Source: Eutreptiella sp. 'Long Island Sound 2002'
Taxonomy: Eukaryota > Euglenozoa > Euglenophyceae > Eutreptiales > Eutreptiaceae
NCBI GenBank assembly: GCA_964036045.1
Contig: OZ038397.1
Location: forward strand, 19,965,742-20,029,741
DNA length: 64,000 nt
Reading direction: 5' to 3'
Position 1 is the first letter of the stretch; each line of letters begins with the position of its first letter. Below are positions 28,301 through 38,900 of this stretch, piece after piece. A program made the translations under genes and the position numbers. The notes beneath the pieces were generated by a model. That model was given only the letters and a program-made list of their open reading frames with translations, was not told the origin of the DNA and did not search any database.

Positions 28301-31300
28301 ACTACGTTGTCCGGCCAGGACAACGGACCCCCACTACGTTGTCCGGCCCTGACAACGGACCCCCACTACGTTGTCCGGCCCTGACAACGGACCCCCACTA
28401 CGTTGTCCGGCCCTGACAACGGACCCCCACTACGTTGTCCGGCCCTGACAACGGACCCCCACCACGTTGTCCGGCCCTGACAACGGACCCCCACTATGTT
28501 GTCCGGCCCGGACAACGGACCCCCACTACGTTGTCCGGCCCTGACAACGGACCCCCACTATGTTGTCCGGCCCTGACAACGGACCACCACTACGTTGTCC
28601 GGCCCTGACAACGGACCCCCACTACGTTGTCCGGCCCTGACAACGGACCCCCACTACGTTGTCCGGCCCTGACAACAGACCCCCACTACGTTGTCCGGCC
28701 CGGACAACAGACCCCCACTACGTTGTCCGGCCCGGACAACGGACCCCCACTACGTTGTCCGGCCCTGACAACGGACCCCCACTATGTTGTCCGGCCCGGA
28801 CAACGGACCCCCACTACGTTGTCCGGCCCTGAGAACGGACCCCCACTATGTTGTCCGGCCCGGACCACGGACCCCCACTACGTTGTCCGGCCCTGACAAC
28901 GGACCCCCACTACGTTGTCCGGCCCTGACAACGGACCCCCACTACGTTGTCCGGCCCTGACAACGGACCCCCACTATGTTGTCCGGCCCTGACAACGGAC
29001 CCCCACTACGTTGTCCGGCCCTGACAACGGACCCCCACTATGTTGTCCGGCCCTGACAACGGACCCCCACTACGTTGTCCGGCCCTGACAACGGACCCCC
29101 ACTATGTTGTCCGGCCCGGACAACGGACCCCCACTACGTTGTCCGGCCCTGACAACGGACCCCCACTATGTTGTCCGGCCCTGACAACGGACCCCCACTA
29201 CGTTGTCCGGCCCTGACAACGGATCCCCACTACGTTGTCCGGCCCTGACAACGGACCCCCACTACGTTGTCCGGCCCTGACAACGGACCCCCACTATGAT
29301 GTCCGGCCCGGACAACGGACCCCCACTACGTTGTCGGGCCCTGACAACGGACCCCCACTATGTTGTCCGGCCCTGACAACGGACCCCCACTACGTTGTCC
29401 GGCCCTGACAACGGACCCCCACTACGTTGTCCAGCCCTGACAACGGACCCCCACTACGTTGTCCGGCCCTGACAACGGACCCCCACTACGTTGTCCGGCC
29501 CTGACAACGGACCCCCACTACGTTGTCCGGCCCTGACAACGGACCCCCACTACGTTGTCCGGCCCGAACGGCGGACCCCCACTACGTTGTCCGGCCCGGA
29601 CAACGGACCCCCACTACGTTGTCCGGCCCTGACAAAGGACCCCCACTACGTTGTCCGGCCCTGACAACGGACCCCCACTACGTTGTCCGGCCCTGACAAC
29701 GGACCCCCACTACGTTGTCCGGCCCTGACAACGGACCCCCACTACGTTGTCCGGCCCTGACAACGGACCCCCACTACGTTGTCCGGCCCTGACAACGGAC
29801 CCCCACTATGTTTTCCGGCCCGGACAACGGACCCCCACTACGTTGTCCGGCCCTGACAACGGACCCCCACTACGTTGTCCGGCCCTGACAACGGACCCCC
29901 ACTACGTTGTCCGGCCCTGACAACGAACCCCCACTACGTAGTCCGGCCCTGACAACGGACCCCCACTACGTTGTCAGGCCCTGACAACGGACCTCCACTA
30001 CGTTGTCCGGCCCGGACAACGGACCCCCACTACGTTGTCCGGCCCTGACAACGGACCCCCACTACGTTGTCCGGCCCTGACAACGGACCCCCATTACGTT
30101 GTCCGGCCCTGACAACGGACCCCCACTACGTTGTGCGGCCCTGTCAACGGACCCCCACTACGTTGTCCGGCCCTGACAACGGACCCCCACTACGTTGTCC
30201 GGCCCTGACGACGGACCCCCACTATGTTGTCCGGCCCGGACAACGGACCCCCACTACGTTGTCCAGCCCTGACAACGGACCCCCACTATGTTGTCCGGCC
30301 CGGACAGCGGACCCCCACTACGTTGTCCGGCCCTGACAACGGACCCCCACTATGTTGTCCGGCCCGGACAACGGAGCCCCACTACGTTTGTCCGGCCCTG
30401 ACAACGGACCCCCACTATGTTGTCCGGCCCTGACAACGGACCCCCACTACGTTGTCCGACCCTGACAACGGACCCCCACTACGTTGTCCGGCCCTGACAA
30501 CGGACCCCCACTACGTTGTCCGGCCCGGACAACGGACCCCCACTATGTTGTCCGGCCCTGACAACGGACCCCCACTACGTTGTCCGGCCCTGACAACGGA
30601 CCCCCACTATGTTGTCCGGCCCTGACAACCGACCCCCACTACGTTGTCCGGCCCTGACAACGGACCCCCACTACGTTGTCCAGCCCGGACAACGGACCCC
30701 CACTACGTTGTCCGGCCCTGACAACGGACCCCCACTACGTTGTCCGGCCTTGACAACAGACCCCCACTACTTTGTCCGGCCCTGACAACGGACCCCCACT
30801 ACGTTGTCCGGCCCTGACAACGGACCCCCACTACGTTGTCCGGCCCTGACAACGGACCCCCACTATGTTGTCCGGCCCGGACAACGGACCCCCACTACGT
30901 TGTCCTGCCCTGACAACGGACCCCCACTATGGTGTCCGGCCCTGACAACGGACCCCCACTACGTTGTCCGGCCCTGACAACGGACCCCCACTACGTTGTC
31001 CGGCCCTGACAACGGACCCCCACTACGTTGTCCGGCCCTGACAACGGACCCCACTACGTTGTCGGGCCCGAACAACGGACCCCCACTACGTTGTCCGGCC
31101 CGGACAACAGACCCCCACTACGTTGTCCGGCCCTGACAACGGACCCCCACTATGGTGTCCGGCCTGGACAACGGACCCCCACTACGTTGTCCGGCCCTGA
31201 CAACGGACCCCCACTATGTTGTCCGGCCCGGACAACGGACCCCCACTACGTTGTCCGGCCCTGACAACGGACCCCCACTATGTTGTCCGGCCCGGACAAC

Positions 31301-34300
31301 GGACCCCCACTACGTTGTCCGGCCCTGACAACGGACCCCCACTACGTTGTCCGGCCCTGACAACGGACCCCCACTACGTTGTCCGGCCCTGACAACGGAC
31401 CCCCACTATGTTGTCCGGCCCTGACAACGGACCCCCACTACGTTGTCCGGCCCTGACAACGGACCCCCACTATGTTGTCCGGCCCTGACAACAGACCCCC
31501 ACTACGTTGTCCGGCCCTGACAACGGACCCCCACTATGTTGTCCGGCCCGGACAACGGACCCCCACTACGTTGTCCGGCCCTGACAACGGACCCCCACTA
31601 CGTTGTCCGGCCCTGACAACGGACCCCCACTACGTTGTCCGGCCCTGACAATGGACCCCGACTACGTTGTCCGGCCCTGACAACGGACCCCCACTACGTT
31701 GTCCGGCCCTGACAACGGACCCCCACTATGTTGTCCGGCCCTGACAACGGACCCCCACTACGTTGTCGGGCCCTGACAACGGACCCCCACTATGTTGTCC
31801 GGCCCTGACAACGGACCCCAACTACGTTGTCCGGCCCTGACAACGGACCCCCACTACGTTGTCCGGCCCTGACAACGGACCCCCACTACGTTGTCCGGCC
31901 CTGACAACGGACCCCAGGTACGTTGTCTGGCCCGAACAACGGACCCCCACTACGTTCACCGGCCCTGACAACGGACCCCCACTACGTTGTCCGGCCCTGA
32001 CAACGGACCCCCACTACGTTGTCCGGCCCTGACAACGGACCCCCACTACGTTGTCCGGCCCTGACAACGGACCCCCACTACGTTGTCCGGCCCTGACAAC
32101 GGACCCCCACTACGTTGTCCGGCCCTGACAACGGACCCCCACTACGTTGTCCGGCCCTGACAACGGACCCCCACTATGTTGTCCGGCCCGGACAACGGAC
32201 CCCCACTACGTTGTCCGGCCCTGACAACGGACCCCCACTACGTTGTCCGGCCCTGACAACGGACCCCCACTACGTTGTCCGGCCCTGACAACGAACACCC
32301 ACTACGTTGTCCGGCCCTGACAACGGACCCCCACTACGTTGTCCGGCCCTGACAACGGACCCCCACTACGTTGTCCGGCCCTGACAACGGGCCCCCACTA
32401 CGTTGTCCGGCCCTGACAACGGACCCCCACTACGTTGTCCGGCCCTGACAACGGACCCCCACTACATTGTCCGGCCCTGACAACGGACCCCCACTACGTT
32501 GTCCGGCCCTGACAACGGACCCCCACTACGTTGTCCGGCCCTGACAACGGACCCCCACTATGTTGTCCGGGCCGGACAACGGACCCCCACTACGTTGTCC
32601 GGCCCTGACAACGGACCCCCACTATGTTGTCCGGCCCGGACAACGGACCCCGACTACGTTGTCCGGCCCTGACAACGGACCCCCACTATGTTGTCCGTCC
32701 CGGACAACGGACCCCCACTACGTTGTCCGGCCCTGACAACGGACCCCCACTATGTTGTCCGTCCCGGACAACGGACCCCCACTACGTTGTCCGGCCCTGA
32801 CAACGGACCCCCACTACGTTGTCCGGCCCTGACAACGGACCCCCACTACGTTGTCCGGCCCTGACAACGGACCCCCACTATGTTGTCCGGCCCTGACAAC
32901 GGACCCCCACTACGTTGTCCGGCCCTGACAACGGACCCCCACTATGTTGTCCGGCCCTGACAACGGACCCCCACTACGTTGTCCGGCCCTGACAACGGAC
33001 CCCCACTACGTTGTCCGGCCCGGACAACGGACCCCCACTACGTTGTCCGGCCCTGACAACGGACCCCCACTACGTTGTCCGGCCCTGACAACGGACGCCC
33101 ACTACGTTGTCCGGCCCTGACAACGGACCCCCACTACGTTGTCCGGCCCTGACAGCGGACCCCCACTACGTTGTCTGGCCCTGACAACGGACCCCCACTA
33201 CGTTGTCCGGCCCTGACAACGGACCCCCACTACGTTGTCCGGCCCTGACAACGGACCCCCACTACGTTGTCCGGCCCTGACAACGGACCCCCACTACGTT
33301 GTCCGGCCCTGACAACGGACCCCCACTACGTTGTCCGGCCCTGACAACGGACCCCCACTACGTTGTCCGGCCCTGACAACGGACCCCCACTACGTTGTCC
33401 GGCCCTGACAACGGACCCCCACTACGTTGTCCGGCCCTGACAACGGACCCCCACTACGTTGTCCGGCCCTGACAACGGACCCCCACTATGTTGTCCGGCC
33501 CTGACAACGGACCCTCACTACGTTGTCCGGCCCTGACAAAGGACCCCCACTATGTTGTCCGGCCCTGATAACGGACCCCCACTACGTTGTCCGGCCCTGA
33601 CAACGGACTCCCACTACGTTGTCCGGCCCGGACAACGGACCCCCACTACGTTGTCCGGCCCTGACAACGGACCCCCACTACGTTGTCCGGCCCTGACAAC
33701 GGACCCCCACTATGTTCTCCGGCCCTGACAACGGACCCCCACTATGTTGTCCGGCCCCGACAACGGACCCCCACTACGTTGTCCGGCCCTGACAACGGAC
33801 CCCCACTACGTTGTCCGGCCCTGACAACGGACCCCCACTACGTTGTCCGGCCCAGACAACGGACCCCCACTACGTTGTCCGGCCCTGACAACGGACCCCC
33901 ACTACGTTGTCCGGCCCTGACAACGGACCCCCACTATGTTGTCCGGCCCGGACAACGGACCCCCACTACGTTGTCCGGCCCTGACAACGGACCGCCACTA
34001 CGTTGTCCGGCCCTGACAACGGACCCCCACTACGTTGTCCGGCCCTGACAACGGACCCCCACTACGTTGTCCGGCCCTGACAACGGACCCCCACTATGTT
34101 GTCCGGCCCGGACAACGGACCCCCACTACGTTGTCCGGCCCTGACAACGGACCCCCACTATGTTGTCCGGCCAGGACAACGGACCCCCACTACGTTGTCC
34201 GGCCCTGACAACGGACCTCCACTACGTTGTCCGGCCCTGACAACGGACCCCCACTACGTTGTCCGGCCCTGACAACGGACCCCCACTACGTTGTCCGGCC

Positions 34301-35394
34301 CTGACAACGGACCCCCACTACGTTGTCCGGCCCTGACAACGGACCCCCACTACGTTGTCCGGCCCTGACAACGGACCCCCACTATGTTGTCCGGCCCTGA
34401 CAACGGACCCCCACTATGTTGTCCGGCCCGGACAACGGACCCCCACTACGTTGTCCGGCCCTGACAACGGACCCCCACTATGTTGTCCGGCCCGGACAAC
34501 GGACCCCCACTACGTTGTCCGGCCCTGACAACGGACCCCCACTATGTTGTCCGGCCCTGAAAACGGACCCCCACTATGTTGTCCGGCCCTGACAACGGAC
34601 CCCCACTACGTTGTCCGGCCCTGACAACGGACCCCCACTATGTTGTCCGGCCCTGACAACTGACCCCCACTACGTTGTCCGGCCCTGACAACGGACCCCC
34701 ACTATGTTGTCCGGCCCTGACAACGGACCCCCACTACGTTGTCCGGCCCTGACAACGGACCCCCACTACGTTGTCCGGCCCTGACAACGGACCCCCACTA
34801 TGTTGTCCGGCCCTGACAACGGACCCCCACTACGTTGTCGGGCCCTGACAACGGACCCCCACTACGTTGTCCGGCCCTGACAACGGACCCCCACTACGTT
34901 GTCCAGCCCTGACAACGGACCCCCACTACGTTTTCTGGCCCTGACAACGGACCCCCACTACGTTGTCCGGCCCTGACAACGGACCCCCACTACGTTGTCC
35001 GGCCCTGACCACGGACCCCCACTATGTTGTCCGGCCCGGACAACGGAGTCCCACTACGTTGTCCGGCCCTGACAACGGACCCCCACTATTTTGTCCGGCC
35101 CGGACAACGGACCCCCACTACGTTGTCCGGCCCTGACAACGGACCCCCACTACGTTGTCCGGCCCTGACAACGGACCCCCACTACGTTGTCCGGCCCTGA
35201 CAACGGACCCCCACTACGTTGTCCGGCCCTGACAACGGACCCCCACTACGTTGTCCGGCCCTGACAACGGACCCCCACTATGTTGTCCGGCCCGGACAAC
35301 GGACCCCCACTATGTTGTCCGGCCCGGACAACGGACCCCCACTATGTTGTCCGGCCCGGACAACGGACCCCGACTATGTTGTCCGGCCCGGACA

Positions 35395-35410
35395 ACGGAC
35401 CCCCACTATG
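35395..35410. repeat. Target-site duplication, copy at the element's 3' end
   Basis: ACGGACCCCCACTATG, satellite sequence, ends directly at the element's A/T tail. The same 15-16 bp occur at 42450-42465 on the other side. The leading A may be chance, so the duplication is 15 or 16 bp. Intact paralogous satellite copies support duplication rather than deletion. Confidence 0.85.
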
Positions 35411-35942
35411 TTTTTTGCACTGAACGGCGCCTTTTGTGGCTGGCCAGGCCGGGGAGAAAGGCTCTTGCGCGCCAAGCTTTTTTGGGGAGGGGCGGGAGCC
35501 CGAAATCAAGTTCAATCGCGGGCTGAGTACCGCTGCACGTTGCTGTCCTCGTCTGCTTCATCTCAAAGAGACTTGGCAGCCCCGTTATAGACAACCGCAG
35601 GCCGGGGTCTCTGCTTGATACCCGAAGGCGGTGTGGTTGCGGATTGGGGGTTAGAGCATGACGGCTTGAGCACGGGGGGTGGCTTGGGGGAGGGATTCAT
35701 TTGCAGAAGTGACTGGTGAGTGCCAGTGTGGTAGTACTGATTGATTGCGCCGCTAGGGCTGTCGAGGGTCGGCGTGAGAAAATGTGTAAGTGTGGCTTTT
35801 TCAAAGAGATGACACGTTGGACGAGTGTGAGGACGATTGTGAGTTTGTGCTCGCGGGGGAGGGGGGGGCTGGTGCGAAGTACCTTGTTATGCGAGGAGAA
35901 GGGGCGGAAATGGGGGCGGAGGCGGCGAGGGGGGGTGCTGGT
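35411..35942 (-). other. Retrotransposon 3' UTR with short A tail
   Basis: 532 nt between the ORF2 TAG stop (35943-35945) and the satellite. In element sense it ends in GTGCAAAAAA, six A's joined to CATAGTGGGGG of the satellite. No AATAAA is present in the last 200 nt. A second A6 lies at 35478-35483, next to a small hairpin at 35464-35476 (CTTG, CGCGC, CAAG on the + strand). Short ORFs on both strands here have low complexity and no recognisable domain; I regard none as a gene. Confidence 0.8.
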
Positions 35943-38900
35943 CTAGGGGGGGGGGGGGAGGTTGAACATGTCCCTGATTGTGAGCGGCCGTTTGGGGGGC
36001 GGAGGCTCTGGCTGGGGTTGACTTGCGGTACCGCGTTTCAGTGATAGAGGCCGGACGGGCCTTGGGGGCTGGCGGCCGTGTTTTCGAGTTTTGGTGTGTG
36101 CCGCAGGAGATGGGGGGCGGGGGCGCTTTGGGGGCTTGTGTGCAACTTTGTCCGGGAGGGGGGGGGGAGGGTGGTAGGCGGGGGAGGGGCGTTGTTGGGC
36201 GGTGTGCGACGTGCTGTAGGGCGACCAGGGGCGTCCCCATGAGTTGGGGCCCGTAGGGGGGGTGAGCGGGGCTGGAGGGGGGTGGTCTTTTAGCCATTCC
36301 AGCGTGCGGTATAGGGCGCTGAGGAGCAGGGGAACACGATCCTTCAGGGCGAGTTTTAAGTCGTGACAGTGTGCTGGTTTTCTTCGGCCGGAGGGGGGGG
36401 TTGTGAGTTTGGTGTACAGCGTCATGGGAACAAGCCCCCGGACGAAATTGCGTCTCTCCCCCACGTGTGTGGTCGCGGACCACCATTGGGACACCACCGT
36501 GGTGAAGGGGGGGCGCCAGCATTGAATGTAGGTTTGGACCAGGTGTTCGCACGTTGGGCAGTGTGAGACGAAAGAGATAACATCCATCGGGTGCGGGTCG
36601 GGGCAAGCGTGGCAATGGCGAGGGCGCAAGTCGTCGTGGAAAGCAAATGGCGCCATGTTGAAATTTCCGGAGGACCATTTGAAAGGGAGGCCTTTGAACC
36701 ACGAAGTGTGATTGTAAAAATGGAAGCTGGACGGTGCGTGGATGTTTTCGTGTTTGTGGCGAGGGAGGAGATGCTTGATTGAGGTTGTAGTCAATTTGTG
36801 TATGACTGGGAGGGGGCCCCTGGATATGCACCCTATCGGGGGGGGGGGAAGGAGGGAGGGGTCCCAGACCATCACGTGGGCGGCCCACTTTGAGTAAGCA
36901 TCTGAGATTTCATTCCCCACGAACCCGGCGTGCCCCTTGATCCACCCCCAACCCTGGATCATCCCTGGGCGTAGGGAGGCCTGGATGGACTGGAGAGAGG
37001 ATTCCCACGTGCCGGCTGGCGAGCGTGATGGGAGGCCTGGGGGGGTGTTCGGAGAGAGAACAGTGATAACGTGGAGGTTGTCCCCTAGCACGGCGAAGGT
37101 GAGCTGCGGGTGAGATGCAAGGGCCCACCGTAGGAACATAATAGCGGCCCAGAACTCCGATCCCTCTGATGACTGGTACGGGGACGTTTGGCACAGTACC
37201 CATCTGGAGCCATTTGGAAAAAACAGGGTGGCCGCCGATCCGTAGCCCAAGGCGCCCGCTGAGCCATCCAAGTACACCCATGTCGTGCCGGGGGACGATG
37301 CGAGGAGGAGGGCAAGGGCTGCTTCACAACCCCATTCTTCGAGGTCGTCGGGTTCAAGGGAGTGAGGTTCATCTGGGAGCCGGTACAGCTCGCCATGCAG
37401 TGACGAGTCGAGTAGGACCCCGCCGTATGGCCCGGGGGGGGGGTTGAGGATGTATTCTTGAGGGTGAAGAAGGGGGGGGGTGAGCAGTTCGTGGCGCCCC
37501 GCCAGTTGAGGGAGGACAGAAATGGCTGGGTTTTGAAAGGTGTATTCTTTCTCGTTGCGGCGGAGACCGGGGTTTTTGATGGTGTGGGTGGTGCCGTCCG
37601 AAAACTGGAGTGTGGCCGATTCTGAGTGCACTTCCGTGACTGTACCTAGGTGGAACCCCAGGTCCTGGGGCGTCCGTTTTAACCTGTTGCCGAACTTGCT
37701 GTATTGTGGTGCCGGCTTGGTGGCTAGGAACCGGACCTGGACTTTTTCTTTTGGGAGGAAAAGGGAGGGGGGGCAGGAGGCCCAGAGGCCGGTGCTGTGG
37801 TATCGGAAGCCTATGGTGTGGCATGCGTCCATGATGGTGTCTTGGATTGGGTTGCGTGTGGTGGAGAGCATTGCTTCGGAAAAAGATTCGTTTGTCGAGG
37901 CCGGGCCGTCTCCGTTGAGGTACCTTATTGCGGTGTTTACCAGGGCCATGCAAATTGAAAAAGTGAAGTGGCGGAGTCCTAAGCCTCCCTGGTGGCGAGG
38001 GGTGTAGCGGGCCTTAGGGGAGACGAGGCGGGAGATCCTGTTGGCTCTGTCCGGGGAGGGGTCATGCGCAACATTTTGCCAGATCATGGCCTGAAGGGCC
38101 CCCAACTCGTTCAGGGCCAGGGGGTGTGCCATGAGGCGGTAGGAAAGAATAGGGATGAGTTGGACGTTCACCAAGAGAATGTATTCCGAAAGGGTGAGCT
38201 GGAGGGGTTGGAGGGTTGTGAAAAATGAGCGTATTTCCGACTTGGCCAATGCCAGTGTTTGTGCCTCATGGTTGGCGGTGAAGATGTATACCCCTAGGTA
38301 TTTGTAGCAATTGTGTGGTTGCCCCGTCTTTTGGTTTGTTGTCGACAGGGGGGTGCCCGAGGGGGAGGTGAAGGTTCTGGGGGGAGCTGTTCCCATAGCG
38401 TGGATCTCGGTTTTGCTGAGGTTAAGGTCTAGACCCCACTCCCTGGCGACCGTGTCGAAGAAGTTTAAAACTTGCTGTATGCGGTCCCCATTCTCTGATC
38501 GATAGAGGAGGTCGTCAACAAAGGCGTGGCCCGATTCGTGTGAGGAGGGGGGTGCAGTGACGTGGGACGGCAAGGCGAAGAGGAGCACATTCAGGTAGAG
38601 GCAGAAAAGGATTGGTGACATGGGGCATCCTTGCCGAACGCCTCTGGTTTGCAAGTGTGAGGAGTGGGTTTGACCTGACACCACTGGGAAGTCGCGAGGG
38701 GCACGGTACAAGGATTGAATGAGGTTTACAAGGGGCGTAGGAAAGTTCAGGCGGGATAGAACTGTGAAGAGGGTGGTGTGGGGGACGGAGTTAAAAGCCT
38801 TATTGAAATCAATGTAGAGGCTGTAGCTACCGACCGATTCCCGAAACGTGGATAAGAGGTTGAAAATGTGGTCCTGGCATCTGCGGTTCGGAAGCCCGCC

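Larger units (their letters stand above)
1..35410 (+). repeat. 32-bp satellite array, left block
   Basis: Head-to-tail copies of a 32-bp unit; a consensus unit is positions 1-32. The unit contains inverted GACAACG and CGTTGTC arms around an 11-nt C-rich loop. The commonest variants are TACG to TATG and, at the unit junction, CCTGAC to CCGGAC. Phase is kept almost perfectly for 35 kb, apart from rare indels (for example near 15657, 16600, 21602, 28060, 30390 and 31050) and an N gap. Apparent ORFs of 70-135 codons are by-products: 32 is not a multiple of 3, so the frame rotates every unit and returns every 96 bp, and stops vanish wherever the TGA of CCTGAC becomes GGA. No gene is seen here. The block ends at the retrotransposon junction. 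Confidence 0.98.

Noticed and set aside
33683-34048. Open frames of up to about 120 codons in the satellite, as repeat proteins
   Set aside because: They arise because the frame rotates with each 32-bp unit and stops depend on one variable base. Many overlap in different frames, start and stop at arbitrary units, and have no start context or composition of their own.
1-35410. CRISPR array
   Set aside because: There are no variable spacers; the whole 32-bp unit repeats head to tail, and the island in the array is a eukaryotic-type LINE.
35219-35590. A 123-codon + strand frame crossing from satellite into the island
   Set aside because: It runs across the retrotransposon 3' junction and reads the 3' UTR antisense; it is an accident of the insertion.
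35887-36888. A 333-codon - strand frame with Pro-rich product
   Set aside because: It lies in another frame of the ORF2 3' part and owes its length to C-rich composition. The ORF2 frame has the conserved RNase H and Cys/His residues; this one has none.
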